The notes: generated by a model from the letters alone, not told the origin. DNA of 64,000 nucleotides from Bog-473 sp963736525 (GCA_963736525.1 CAVTPF010000017.1:62001-126000), one strand, 5' to 3'. Shown: positions 15,953 to 26,341, numbered from the stretch's first letter. Translations and numbers: made by a program.

Positions 15953-17034
15953 CGCACAGCGGCCTGCTGGAGACGCACACCGGCCTGTTGGACGAGAGCG
16001 CAGCGGGATCGCGTGCGCAGACCTCCCGGGAGCAGGGTTTCGACGTCGTGACCGGAGCGTTCAGCTATTCCGGTGCGGCGATCGCCCGCGAGCTGCAGCG
16101 CGCCGGCCGCCCGGTGAGGACCTTGACCGGACATCCCGAGCGCGCCGTCGACACGGCGATTGAGGTCCGCCCCCTCGACTTCGACGACGTCATCGGCCTG
16201 ACGTCGTCCCTGGCCGGCGCGACCACGCTCTACAACACCTACTGGGTGCGGTTCCCGCGTGGGGGCAGCGATCACGACCGGGCGGTCACCAACTCGCGCA
16301 CGTTGTTCCACGCGGCACGCCAGGCGGGCGTCGAGCGGATCGTCCACGTCTCCATCACACATCCGAGCATCGCGTCGCCCTATGCCTACTTCCGGGGGAA
16401 GGCGGAGGTGGAGCGCATGCTGGCCGAGGTGGGCCTGCCCTACGCCGTGCTCCGGCCGGCGATCCTCTTCGGCGGCGACGGCGTCCTGATCAACAACATC
16501 GCTTGGCTCCTGCGCCATCTCCCCGTCTTCGGCGTCGGGGGACGAGGCGACTACAGGATCCGGGCGGTGCACATCGACGACCTGGCCGTGCTGGCCGTGG
16601 CGGCGGGCCGCGAGCGGGCGAACTCGGTGACCGATGCCGTGGGCCCCGAGCGCCCGACCTTCCTGGAGCTCGTGCAGCTCATTCGGGCGGCGGTCGGCAG
16701 TCGGAGCCGGATCGTGCGCGTCCCCGGCGGGGTCGTGCCGGTCCTCGCCTCGCTGCTGGGCCTCATGGTGCACGACGTGGTCCTCACGGGCGACGAGTAC
16801 CGGGCCATGGCCGACGGGTTGGCCGACACCGACGGCCCCGCCACGGGCACCACGTTGCTCAGCACGTGGATCTCGGATCACGGGGACACGCTCGGGTGCC
16901 GCTATGCCAACGAGATCGAACGGCATTTTCGGGAGCCGGCGCCGGTGACGCGCCGCCGTGCGAGTCGGCTAACTCCAGGTGACCAGGACGAGCGCTGCCC
17001 CGAGGGCCAGATAGAGGCCGAAGGGCAGCGCTGA
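15949..17034 (+). CDS. NmrA/epimerase-like NAD(P)-binding protein
   Basis: The ATG at 15949 overlaps the TetR stop (ATGA) and has GAGGAGG upstream; the open frame further left is shadow. The 361-residue protein has a Rossmann fold with the dinucleotide loop VVTGAFSYSGAAIAREL at about residues 33-49, then VRTLTGHP and YNTYWVRFPRGG. The usual catalytic Tyr-x-x-x-Lys of true epimerases appears as YAYFRGKAEVE. The order resembles atypical SDRs such as NmrA-like and complex-I-assembly-type proteins. The C-terminal 22 codons run 66 bp antisense into the prepilin peptidase gene. The function of this gene is unknown. Confidence 0.85.
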   Translation: MTHSGLLETHTGLLDESAAGSRAQTSREQGFDVVTGAFSYSGAAIARELQRAGRPVRTLTGHPERAVDTAIEVRPLDFDDVIGLTSSLAGATTLYNTYWVRFPRGGSDHDRAVTNSRTLFHAARQAGVERIVHVSITHPSIASPYAYFRGKAEVERMLAEVGLPYAVLRPAILFGGDGVLINNIAWLLRHLPVFGVGGRGDYRIRAVHIDDLAVLAVAAGRERANSVTDAVGPERPTFLELVQLIRAAVGSRSRIVRVPGGVVPVLASLLGLMVHDVVLTGDEYRAMADGLADTDGPATGTTLLSTWISDHGDTLGCRYANEIERHFREPAPVTRRRASRLTPGDQDERCPEGQIEAEGQR

Positions 17035-17661
17035 GCGGCGTTCGGCCCGGTGTGCGGCGATGAGCGCGAAGCCGACGACCGCGGCAAGGAGGTTGGCGAA
17101 GAAGAAGCCCTCGAGCAGCGCGACGGGGCTGACCCAGGCCAGGCCGAAGCCGACCACGAGGGAGAGCCGTACGTCGCCGAAGGCCATCCAGCGCGGGTTC
17201 ATGAAATTGATGACGAAGAACAGGACGAAGAAGATCAGCCCGCCGAGCGAGGCCACCAGCAGCCGCTGCCATTCGTGCATGACCCCGGCGATGACGACGC
17301 CGTTGACGATCACGGCGGCACTGAGCGTGTAGACCAGGGTCTTCGGCAGCAGGCGGCGGGCGAGGTCGCAGTAGGCGAGCTGGACGAGGCCGACGAGCAG
17401 GAGCAGGGGAGGCAGGGCGATGACCGACCAGCCGACGCGGTGCACGACGTAGGCGGGGAGCAGCCCGGACAGCACCGCGAGGGCCACCCACTGGTTCCTG
17501 GTGACGCGTGGCGCCGTGTCGGTGAGCGTCGTCGGCGGCGCCTCACCGGCGGACGACCGGGTCACGGCGGCCGCAAGCTCGCGCCTGGTCACCGGGACCA
17601 GCAGCGACCCGGCGGCCATGCCGAGGGCGGCGCCGCCCAGGAGCGTGATCGACGCGCTCAC
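16969..17661 (-). CDS. tadV: Prepilin peptidase, TadV/CpaA type (A24)
   Basis: This membrane aspartyl protease cleaves Flp prepilins and the TadE/TadF pseudopilins. The 230-residue protein has about seven membrane helices. The two catalytic aspartates lie in AYCDLARRLLPKTL and MAFGDVRLSLVVG, the D-x-L/x...G-D pattern of A24 peptidases. The N-methylase domain of larger PilD enzymes is missing, as usual for TadV. The GTG start at 17661 overlaps the stop of the tadG-like gene (GTGA), giving translational coupling. The same frame stays open far upstream, but only because of high GC. The 3' end overlaps the convergent epimerase-like gene by 66 bp. Confidence 0.9.
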   Translation of the reverse strand: MSASITLLGGAALGMAAGSLLVPVTRRELAAAVTRSSAGEAPPTTLTDTAPRVTRNQWVALAVLSGLLPAYVVHRVGWSVIALPPLLLLVGLVQLAYCDLARRLLPKTLVYTLSAAVIVNGVVIAGVMHEWQRLLVASLGGLIFFVLFFVINFMNPRWMAFGDVRLSLVVGFGLAWVSPVALLEGFFFANLLAAVVGFALIAAHRAERRSALPFGLYLALGAALVLVTWS

Positions 17662-19280
17662 TGCACCAGGGACACGGCACCACAGTTGGTGCTCAGGTCG
17701 GCCACCTCGGCCCCGCCGATGGCGACACCCGCCGCCTGCAGGATCGGCCCGAGGGCGCTCTGCACGGCGTTCATGACCGCGTAGACCGGGCTGCTGCTGC
17801 CGATCGTCGGGCTGAAGGTGGGGTTCGGGTTGGTCGGGGCGGCTGTGATGGGGTTCTGGTCGTCGGCGGCCGTGGTGGCCGTCGGCGGCACGACCGAGGG
17901 TCCATAGCCGAACTCGCTGCCGCTGTACCCCGACACGGTCGCCGTCGTGAGGGTGACGCCGGCCAGGGTGACGGTGCCCGTCGCCGTCGTGGTGGCCGGT
18001 TGAATGTCGGCCGCAGACAAGGAGTTGTTGTTGCACTGGACCGTCTCGAGCGTGGCCGTGCCGCTGGCCGCGGAGAGAGGAATGTCGAGCACTCCGCTCA
18101 CACCGAGAACGCTCAGCTGCAGGTCCGAGCTCACCTGCGCCGTTGTCGCCGTCGTGCCGACGGGACCGAAGGCCACCTGGGGGATCTGCAGCAGATCGAG
18201 TGTCAATTTCGCATCGGACACGCCGGTGATGCCGAGGGAGGTGCCGAGGTCGATGGCGTTCGTCCCATTGGCCACCTCGGCCTCGGTGGTGAGCATCTGG
18301 AGGACGTTGAGGTTCGTCGTCAGCGCGGCCGTCGACAGCGTGCTGCTCGAGTTGATGCTCGAGCAGGTGGAGCCGTTGATGGAGACGAGCTGGCACAACT
18401 GGACCGTCGCGGTCCCGTTGGTCCCGAGCGCGCTGAGCCCGGTGCTGGCGGAGCATGGGAGCGGTGTCGGGGTGGCGCTGCAGTTCAGCGGGGCGGCCTG
18501 ATTCGCCACCGCGTTGCCCCAGAAGGTGAGCCACTGCGAGGCGGCCAGCGACGTCGTCATGACGTTCGACGTCGTCAGCTGGCCTTCCGAGGCGGCGATG
18601 AGCTGGTTGACCGATACGTAGGTGTTGGCCAGCCCGTCGTAGCCGCCGGCGGTGACGTTCACCGAGGCACTGTCGACCAGCGTCCCCAACAGTGCGTTGA
18701 GGACGGTGGACTGCTGTGTACCGACGGAGGCGAGGAACGACCCGATGGAGAAGCCGGCCTCCGGCGTGACCGCCCCGATGGCCGTCCGGCTCACCGACGA
18801 GTGGCCCCCGACGAAGATCTGCGGCACCGACTGCTTCGCCGTCACCTCGACGGCGTTGCAGGGATAGGTGGCGGGTGGGTGGTAGTAGTGGCAGCCCGAC
18901 GTGTCCCCGTCCGCCGCGGTGCCGCTGGCGGTGAACGAGCCGTTGCGCCAGACACCGGTCGTGTAGGTCAGGGTGGCACCCGACCCGTTGTCCGTGGTGG
19001 CGTAGGGCAGCTTTAGGTTGAGGAAGTTGGCGGCCAGCGCAACGGTGTTGTACGTCACCGAAGACTCCGAGATGCCGATGTAGCGCGCCATGTCGAGCGC
19101 GGCGGTGTCCGCGATGGCCTGTGTCTGTCGGGTGCTGGCCACCGTGAGGCCCAGGTCCACGCCGAACGCGCCGCCCCAGAGGAGCAGCACCATGCAGATG
19201 GCCACCAGGATGAAGGTGGCGCCACGCTCGTCGTGCCCACGTGACCAGCGGGTTCGCCTGTGCCCCCTCACGTGTCGCAC
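17658..19280 (-). CDS. TadG-like pilus/secreted protein with N-terminal anchor
   Basis: The 540-residue protein starts DERGATFILVAICMVLLLWGG, a basic leader followed by one membrane helix (about residues 20-43). Then comes DLGLTVASTRQTQAIADTAALDMARY, the signature of TadG/TadE-associated (Flp assembly) proteins. The long outer part is Ser/Thr/Ala/Val-rich with several cysteines and little charge, typical of an extracellular beta-rich protein. It has no von Willebrand domain motif that I can see, so it is TadG-like rather than canonical TadG. The start GTG at 19280 follows the tadE stop directly. It forms an operon with tadE and the peptidase. Confidence 0.82.
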   Translation of the reverse strand: MRHVRGHRRTRWSRGHDERGATFILVAICMVLLLWGGAFGVDLGLTVASTRQTQAIADTAALDMARYIGISESSVTYNTVALAANFLNLKLPYATTDNGSGATLTYTTGVWRNGSFTASGTAADGDTSGCHYYHPPATYPCNAVEVTAKQSVPQIFVGGHSSVSRTAIGAVTPEAGFSIGSFLASVGTQQSTVLNALLGTLVDSASVNVTAGGYDGLANTYVSVNQLIAASEGQLTTSNVMTTSLAASQWLTFWGNAVANQAAPLNCSATPTPLPCSASTGLSALGTNGTATVQLCQLVSINGSTCSSINSSSTLSTAALTTNLNVLQMLTTEAEVANGTNAIDLGTSLGITGVSDAKLTLDLLQIPQVAFGPVGTTATTAQVSSDLQLSVLGVSGVLDIPLSAASGTATLETVQCNNNSLSAADIQPATTTATGTVTLAGVTLTTATVSGYSGSEFGYGPSVVPPTATTAADDQNPITAAPTNPNPTFSPTIGSSSPVYAVMNAVQSALGPILQAAGVAIGGAEVADLSTNCGAVSLVQ

Positions 19281-19751
19281 CTACGAGCTCGGGTTGGAGA
19301 TCTGCAGCGTGTTGCTGGACGTGATCGTCGACGGCGTGATGACGCCCATGCCCGGGAGCTCGGGGAAGAGCGGGTTCGAGTCGTAGTTGTACGTCACCGT
19401 CACCGTCAGGCACTGGTTGTTGGGATTGGACAGGCAGCGTGCTTCTGTGGCGACGCAGGTAATGGTCGTGCTGGCGGTGCCGCAGGTCCCCTTGTCCATC
19501 CATCCGACGTCGGTGGCGGCCTGCGCTTCCGCCGTGGCGATTGCGGTCGAGGAGGCCACGATGCCGGCACGGGCGCCGTCAGCGGCGGCCTGGGTGATGG
19601 TTGCCTGCGCGGCCAGGATCAAGCCGTACGAGATGATGCCGTAGAGCAGCGCGATGAGGAGGACGACCACGATGGCGAACTCGATCATCTCCGCCCCGTT
19701 CTCGTCGCGCCGCCCCGTCCTCTTCGGACTCCTCCACGTGTGCGTTCCCAA
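19281..19751 (-). CDS. tadE: TadE-family pseudopilin
   Basis: The TTG at 19751 is the start: AGGAGGGGG lies 6 nt upstream and an in-frame TAG lies just beyond. The 156-residue protein has a basic leader, then NGAEMIEFAIVVVLLIALLYG. This is a prepilin-like cleavage site (after Gly) with Glu at +5 and Phe at +6, ahead of a hydrophobic helix; TadE proteins are processed by TadV. The outer part contains four to five cysteines. TadE acts as a minor pilin needed for Flp pilus assembly. It is first in the leftward operon and is controlled from the shared intergenic region at 19752-20037. Confidence 0.9.
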   Translation of the reverse strand: MGTHTWRSPKRTGRRDENGAEMIEFAIVVVLLIALLYGIISYGLILAAQATITQAAADGARAGIVASSTAIATAEAQAATDVGWMDKGTCGTASTTITCVATEARCLSNPNNQCLTVTVTYNYDSNPLFPELPGMGVITPSTITSSNTLQISNPSS

Positions 19752-19862
19752 CGTGGACCCCCTCCTCTACAACTCGGGCGACGCCGCCGATTGGCACAGG
19801 CCCGTGACAATTCCCGGTCGTCGAAGCGTCACCGTTGATTCTGTGTCCCGGGAGGACGCCGG

Positions 19863-19885
19863 TACATAGGACATATGGACCATTT
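19863..19885 (-). promoter_or_regulatory. Pilus regulon element, copy A (tadE side)
   Basis: On the minus strand this 23-bp site reads AAATGGTCCATA-tgt-CCTATGTA. The core dyad is TCCATA-N5-TATGTA. It ends 111 bp before the tadE TTG. It aligns without gaps to copies at 19915, 26369 and 26898. Confidence 0.6.
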
Positions 19886-19914
19886 GGGCCTCCGACCTGG
19901 GGTCCTTGTGCCGA

Positions 19915-19937
19915 GAATGGTCTGAAGGACCTATGTA
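19915..19937 (+). promoter_or_regulatory. Pilus regulon element, copy B (cpaB side)
   Basis: GAATGGTCTGAA-gga-CCTATGTA ends 100 bp before the cpaB GTG. It matches copy A at 17 of 23 positions, and the CCTATGTA half is identical. Confidence 0.55.
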
Positions 19938-20037
19938 CCTCGTTCCCTTGTCGTCGTACCCTCCAACGGAGCCAACGGCGTGGTGGTCGCGTGACGGGTC
20001 ACCGTGCGTTGTCCGTTGGTTGAGAGGGGGAAGTGCT

Positions 20038-20805
20038 GTGAAGAGGCAGACGCTGATACTCGTGATGATTGGGGTGATTTTGTTCATCGCGGGCAGCGCG
20101 ATCGCGTACGCCAGCGTCGAAGGCGCCAGCAAGCACGCCGGTTCCGGTGGGACTGTGCAGGCGCCCGTGAGCACCTCGGCCGTCGTGGCCAAGGCCAACA
20201 TCCCGGCGGGCACCACGGGGCAGGAGATGGTCTCGAGCGGCCTCGTGGCCATTGAGCTGATTCCGACGAAGGCCTACTCGCCCACCGACTTGGGATCGCT
20301 GTCAGGCCTCACCGACGAGGTCCTGACCGCTCCGGTGACCAAGGGCCACGCCATCGCCTCGACGGAGCTCACCGCCAGCACCTCGTCCATCTCTCTCCCG
20401 ACCGGAATGGATGCGGCGACGATCACCTTGACCGGCACGAACGGTCTCGCCGGTTACCTGCAGCCCGGAAGCCGGGTCGACGTCTACGCGAACATCACAA
20501 AGGTCACGACGGGCAGCGCCGCCACGGCGACGCTGCCCGTTCCCTGCACCGAGCTCGCAATGGCGAACATCGAGGTGCTCGACGTCCAGAGCACCGTTCC
20601 GACCTACTCGAGCCACCCAACGTCGGCCGGCCGTACCATCCCGACCTCGGAGACCCTCCTGGTGGCCGTGAGCCCCGACCAGGCACGGTCGATTGAGTTC
20701 CTCTCCCAGAACGAGGCGCTCTCCGTCGTCCAGACACAGAAGGACACGTCGCCTCCGCCGGTGGGACAGTGCATCGGCACCGATCAGACGACGAGCGCGC
20801 CATGA
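20038..20805 (+). CDS. cpaB: Flp pilus assembly protein CpaB/RcpC (SAF domain)
   Basis: The GTG at 20038 is preceded by GAGAGGGGG, 7-8 nt away. The 255-residue protein has one N-terminal membrane helix (LILVMIGVILFIAGSAIAYA). A SAF-like beta-clip region follows, with VVAKANIPAGTTGQEM, LTAPVTKGHAI and a later VAVSPDQARSIEFLSQNEALSVV. CpaB proteins sit at the cell surface or periplasm and guide the growing pilus. It is first in the rightward operon; its stop overlaps the tadZ start (ATGA). Confidence 0.88.
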   Translation: MKRQTLILVMIGVILFIAGSAIAYASVEGASKHAGSGGTVQAPVSTSAVVAKANIPAGTTGQEMVSSGLVAIELIPTKAYSPTDLGSLSGLTDEVLTAPVTKGHAIASTELTASTSSISLPTGMDAATITLTGTNGLAGYLQPGSRVDVYANITKVTTGSAATATLPVPCTELAMANIEVLDVQSTVPTYSSHPTSAGRTIPTSETLLVAVSPDQARSIEFLSQNEALSVVQTQKDTSPPPVGQCIGTDQTTSAP

Positions 20806-22091
20806 TCTCGCGCCGGATCCTCGTCATCAGCCGCTCGCCGGCGCTGAGCAGGGCGATTCACGCCTCGCTGGGCCCGGGCTACGAGGTCGTCACCAGCGCC
20901 AACGTCATCGACGTGGTCGACGAGGTGCGGGAGGTGGGCCCGTTCGACGTCCTCGTGGCGGGGCCGGCGTTCGACAGCCACGCCGGCATGGCCCGTCTGG
21001 CCTCCCTGCGCACGACCGCCGCGGTCCCGGCCGTCGTGCTGGCCCTCGGCCCCAAGCCCAAGGCTGACCTGAGCGACATCGTCCGGACCGGCGCCGTGGA
21101 GCTGATCGAGTATCCGACCAGCAAGCGACAACTCTCCGCTGCGCTCCACCGCGCCTTCGACATCGCAGACGTGTCGGCGACGGACGCCGCTCCGGCCGCG
21201 TCGGCGGTGGGCCAGGGCGTGGTGGTCGATCGGCCGCAGTTCGCGGAGGTGTTCACCGTGGCGTCGTCGAGCGGCGGCTGCGGGAAGACCTTCTATGCCA
21301 CCAATCTGGCCTGCTATCTGGCGTCACAGACGGGGCAGCGGGTGTGCCTGGTCGACCTCGACCTCCAATTCGGTGAGGTCTCCACCGCGCTGCACCTGCG
21401 GCCCCGCTTCACCATTTCGGACCTGTTGTCACGGGAGCCGGTTGACGAGGACGACCTCGATGAGCACATCGAGGAGTACCTCGAGGACCACGAGCTGGGG
21501 TTCTCCGTGCTGGCCGCGCCGTTCAGCCCGGCGGATGCGGACATGATCGCCCCCAAGGACGTCTACAAGGTCATGGGCTCGCTGCGCCGGCACTTCGACT
21601 ACATCGTCGTCGACACCCCGGCGCAACTGTCCGAAATCGTGCTGGCGGCCTTCGACCACTCCACGCGCGTGTTGTGCATGGTCACGCTCGACCTTCCCAG
21701 CATCCGGAACATGCGGGTGTTCCTCACCACGCTCGAGAAGCTGCGCATCAACAGCGACGCCATCGGCGTCGTGCTCAACAAGGTGGAGGACGACGTCGGG
21801 ATCGACATCACCGACGTCCAGGAGGTGCTCGACAACAAGATCATCTCGGTCTTGCCGTACTCGCGAGAGGTCATGAAGTCCATCAACAAGGGAAAGCCGG
21901 CGCTCGTGTCGGCGGCCAGCTCCGATATCGGGAAGAAGTTGGCGGGGGGCATGCACCAGTTCTTGTCCGGCGAATCGGTGCCGGTGCTCGGGACGGGAGC
22001 CAACAGCGCAGAGATCGGCGAGCCCCGCCATTTCTGGCGGCTGAGGAGGAGGGGTCGCACCAACAAGGTGCCTGAGCTCGAGAGGGCCTGA
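20802..22091 (+). CDS. tadZ: TadZ/CpaE-like pilus localisation ATPase
   Basis: The ATG at 20802 overlaps the cpaB stop. The 429-residue protein has an N-terminal receiver-like domain (about 1-125: RRILVISRSPALSRAI, FDVLVAGP) without an obvious phosphoacceptor pair, as is usual in TadZ. A MinD/ParA-type ATPase domain follows. Its P-loop is VASSSGGCGKTFYATNLA (residues 153-170), followed by CLVDLDLQFGEVS and FDYIVVDTPAQLSE. The deviant N-terminal lysine of classical MinD P-loops is replaced by serine. TadZ places the pilus machine at the cell pole or surface. Confidence 0.9.
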   Translation: MISRRILVISRSPALSRAIHASLGPGYEVVTSANVIDVVDEVREVGPFDVLVAGPAFDSHAGMARLASLRTTAAVPAVVLALGPKPKADLSDIVRTGAVELIEYPTSKRQLSAALHRAFDIADVSATDAAPAASAVGQGVVVDRPQFAEVFTVASSSGGCGKTFYATNLACYLASQTGQRVCLVDLDLQFGEVSTALHLRPRFTISDLLSREPVDEDDLDEHIEEYLEDHELGFSVLAAPFSPADADMIAPKDVYKVMGSLRRHFDYIVVDTPAQLSEIVLAAFDHSTRVLCMVTLDLPSIRNMRVFLTTLEKLRINSDAIGVVLNKVEDDVGIDITDVQEVLDNKIISVLPYSREVMKSINKGKPALVSAASSDIGKKLAGGMHQFLSGESVPVLGTGANSAEIGEPRHFWRLRRRGRTNKVPELERA

Positions 22092-22096
22092 TCGCC

Positions 22097-23667
<1,571 letters not shown>

Positions 23668-23671
<4 letters not shown>

Positions 23672-24672
23672 GCGGAACCATGCTCGGAGCAACGCAGCTC
23701 AGCCCACAGGTCGAGGCCTTCGTCGCAGCCGTCCTCGTGGGTGCGGGCCTGGCCTTGGCCGTCGTGGCGGCCGTGATGCGTGTGCGCACGAAGCAGCGGA
23801 CACTGGCACAGATCCTCGACGACACCATGGGCACGGCACAGGTGCCCGTCGAGGTGGTGACCGAGTCACCCGAGCACGGCGAGCTCTCCGCGCTGACGGT
23901 TCGTATCTCCGGGCTCTTCGGGCGTATCGACACCACCGGCGCCCTCGAGCAACGCCTGGACCGGGCCGCCATACCGCTGCGATCGGGTGAGTACATCGTC
24001 ATCAGCGGGGCCATCGCCCTCATGCTGGCCGTGATGGTCGGGGTGCTCTCCAAGTCGCCCTTCGGCTCGCTCATCGCCATCGCGTTGGTGGCCGCCATCG
24101 CCTGGTACCTGCCCTCACGGCGGGCCGGCAAGCGGATCAAGCAGATGCAGGAGCAGCTGCCTGACGCGCTGGCGCTCATGGCGGCGTCCGTCGAGGGCGG
24201 CCAGACGTTCCAGCGCTCCATCGACATGTACCGCCGTGACGCGCGCCCCCCGCTGTCCGCCGAGCTGGATCGCGTGATGGCCGAGGTGGCCGTGGGCTCC
24301 GACCTGGTCGTGGCCCTCGAGAACATGGCCGAGCGGTCGGGAGTCGAGGACCTCAAATGGGCCGTCGAAGCGGTGCGAATTCAGCAATCCACCGGCGGTC
24401 GCCTCGCTCCCATTCTGCACACGCTGGCGAATTTCATGCGAACGAGGCAGGAGGTGCGGCGAGAGGTGCAGACGCTCTCGGCCGAGGGTCGCATGTCGGG
24501 GTACGTGCTCTTCGCCATTCCGATCTTCCTCGTGGTCGCGCTGGAAATGAAGGATCCCGACTACCTGCAGCCGATGATGCACGGCGTGGGTCTCGTCGTG
24601 CTCATCGGCACGGCGGGGCTGATGGGTCTCGGCTTCTGGATCGTCCGGCGAATGGTCAACATCAAGGTGTAG
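23668..24672 (+). CDS. tadB: TadB-family inner-membrane platform protein
   Basis: The start is the GTG at 23668, which overlaps the tadA stop and has GAGGGG 5-6 nt upstream; an ATG at 23680 is less likely. The 334-residue protein has membrane helices near the N-terminus, a pair at about residues 105-150, and a pair near the C-terminus. Between them is the cytoplasmic GspF/T2SSF helical domain, with LPDALALMAASVEGGQTF and VEDLKWAVEAVRIQQSTGG. TadB and TadC together form the platform that couples the ATPase to pilin assembly. Confidence 0.93.
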
Positions 24673-24685
24673 GGGGAGTGTTCTG

Positions 24686-25633
24686 GTGAACGCGGCATAC
24701 TTCGTTCCGTTGGTGGGCATCACGCTCATGGCGATCGGCGTCATCGGCATCGGCGTGGCGGCCTGGCGCTCCCACAAGACGTCCAGCCGACTGGACTTCA
24801 TCCGCACCCTGGGGTCGGAGGCGGAGGTCTACGCAGAATCCGCTCCCAGCCTCGAGCGGGTGCAGACGCCGCTGGCCGAGCGCATCCTCGGCCCCACGGC
24901 GCGCGGTTTGCGACGCAGCCTGTCTCGCCTCTACCCCTCCAGCGACATCGACCGGGTCCACGCCGATCTGCTCAAGGCCGGTTTGACCGGCTCGGTCCGT
25001 GCCGAGGAGTTCGTCGCGGTGCAGGTGGGCTCGGTCATGCTCGGGATCGGCATCGGCCTGATTTCGCTGGTCGGGGGGTTCGTGAGCGTGAAGATCGGCC
25101 TGGCGCTCCTGTTCATCCTGCCCATGCTCGGTGGTCTCGCCCCCAGCTGGTGGTTGCGGCACCGCATCAAGGCGCGGCGAGAGCAGGTCACCAACGACCT
25201 CCCTGACCTGCTGGACCTCATGACGATCTCGGTGGCCGCGGGTCTCGGCCTGGAGCAGGCCATGCAGGTCTCGTGTGCGCGGTTCGAGTCGCCGGTCTGC
25301 CACGAGCTGCGGTTGACGCTGCGTGAGATGGAACTCGGGCTGTCGAGGCACGACGCCCTCGAGAACATGAAGCTGCGGACCGACATCGACGACCTCGTCA
25401 CGTTCGCCGTCGTGCTGTCGCAGGCCGACGCGCTCGGGCTGCCGATTGGACGTGTGCTGCAGGCGCAGGCCGACGAAATGCGCGACAAGCGGCGCCAGCG
25501 GGCCCGGGAGAAGGCGGCCAAGGTGCCGGTCAAGATCCTCTTCCCGCTGGCGTTGTGCTTCCTGCCGGCCATCATGATCGTCGTGCTGGGCCCGATCGTC
25601 GGACCGATCAAGCACGCCTTTCACGGGGCCTGA
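24686..25633 (+). CDS. tadC: TadC-family inner-membrane platform protein
   Basis: The GTG at 24686 has GGGGGAG about 7 nt upstream and lies 13 bp after tadB. The 315-residue protein repeats the tadB architecture: membrane helices at about 5-28, 110-155 and near the C-terminus, with a T2SSF domain between them (LPDLLDLMTISVAAGLGLEQA and DIDDLVTFAVVLSQADALG). It is the last gene of the rightward tad operon. Confidence 0.93.
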   Translation: MNAAYFVPLVGITLMAIGVIGIGVAAWRSHKTSSRLDFIRTLGSEAEVYAESAPSLERVQTPLAERILGPTARGLRRSLSRLYPSSDIDRVHADLLKAGLTGSVRAEEFVAVQVGSVMLGIGIGLISLVGGFVSVKIGLALLFILPMLGGLAPSWWLRHRIKARREQVTNDLPDLLDLMTISVAAGLGLEQAMQVSCARFESPVCHELRLTLREMELGLSRHDALENMKLRTDIDDLVTFAVVLSQADALGLPIGRVLQAQADEMRDKRRQRAREKAAKVPVKILFPLALCFLPAIMIVVLGPIVGPIKHAFHGA

Positions 25634-25662
25634 GCGCGGCGCGGCCGCCCGCGCGGCTCCGG

Positions 25663-25704
25663 TTGTCGACACGTTGCGCGCGTTTGTCGACGTGTTGCGC
25701 GCGT
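25663..25704. repeat. Two 21-bp direct repeats downstream of tadC
   Basis: TTGTCGAC-ac-GTTGCGCGCGT (25663-25683) is followed immediately by the same unit with gt in place of ac (25684-25704). They lie about 145 bp before the LuxR-type gene and may be a binding site for its control. Confidence 0.6.
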
Positions 25705-25778
25705 TGGGGTCACCGCACCCGTGCAGCAATCTGGCTGCGACTGTGACTTGATCGCCTCGGCGTACAATGACCTGGGAA

Positions 25779-25799
25779 TTCCCGCCGCTTTGGCGGGAA
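25779..25799. promoter_or_regulatory. Hairpin/operator upstream of the LuxR-type gene
   Basis: TTCCCGCC-gcttt-GGCGGGAA is a perfect 8-bp dyad 50 bp before the ATG at 25849. No T-run follows, so an operator or a 5'-leader hairpin is more likely than a terminator; it could also end tadC transcripts. Confidence 0.45.
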
Positions 25800-25848
25800 G
25801 AGGAGCCGCATCGCAACCTTGTCCGGTGCGGAATGAGGGGGAGAGGGA

Positions 25849-26325
25849 ATGACGAACACAGCCTCGGCGATCCTGTGGCCGACCGCGCCAGCCGCAGCGA
25901 TGGCGCCGACCATGGCGATCGGCCACCGCTCCGAATGGCTCTTCTACTCGCAGGTGTCCGTCTCCGGACCCTCGACCAGCACGACGGTCCACCGCGGGAA
26001 GAGCTTGTGCGGGGCGCGGGCATCACTCACCCGCGACGACGTCGACATGGACGCCGCGTCGGACGACGACGACCCGGACCCCGATGTCACCGTCCAGCGT
26101 GAGGATGATCGTCACTGGGGGCCGTGGTCGTTGACCCAGCGCGAGCTCGAGGTGCTGCAGCTGCTCGCCGAGGGTGCCACGAACGGAGAGATCTCACAGC
26201 GACTCTACATCAGCCCCAAGACGACCAAGAACCACTTGGCGGCCATCTTCCAGAAGCTCGACGTGACGAACCGGACCCATGCGCTCGTGCGGGCTGTCGT
26301 CATGGGTCTCGTCACCATCGAATAA
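25849..26325 (+). CDS. Stand-alone LuxR-type helix-turn-helix regulator
   Basis: The 158-residue protein has a C-terminal LuxR/NarL DNA-binding domain at about residues 94-155 (LTQRELEVLQLLAEGATNGE, then ISPKTTKNHLAAIFQKLDVTNR). The N-terminal 90 residues are Ala/Ser/Thr-rich, then strongly acidic (DDDDPDPD). They have no receiver, PAS or autoinducer-binding motif that I recognise. GAGAGGGA lies 1-2 nt before the ATG and GGGGGAGAGG extends upstream. Its position between tadC and the pilin genes, next to repeated dyad elements, makes it the best candidate regulator of pilus expression. That link is inference. Confidence 0.88.
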   Translation: MTNTASAILWPTAPAAAMAPTMAIGHRSEWLFYSQVSVSGPSTSTTVHRGKSLCGARASLTRDDVDMDAASDDDDPDPDVTVQREDDRHWGPWSLTQRELEVLQLLAEGATNGEISQRLYISPKTTKNHLAAIFQKLDVTNRTHALVRAVVMGLVTIE

Positions 26326-26341
26326 GGGGCTTACGACCCCT

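Larger units (their letters stand above)
19861..19939. repeat. Inverted repeat GGTACATAGG ... CCTATGTACC
   Basis: Two perfect 10-bp inverted arms (19861-19870 and 19930-19939) are the outer halves of the two divergent pilus elements. Their symmetry about the centre of the intergenic region fits one regulator controlling both operons. Confidence 0.65.

Noticed and set aside
16969..19503. 844-codon open frame through tadG-like and tadE
   Set aside because: Only the last 230 codons (peptidase) are protein-like. The upstream part is the out-of-frame shadow of the tadG-like gene.
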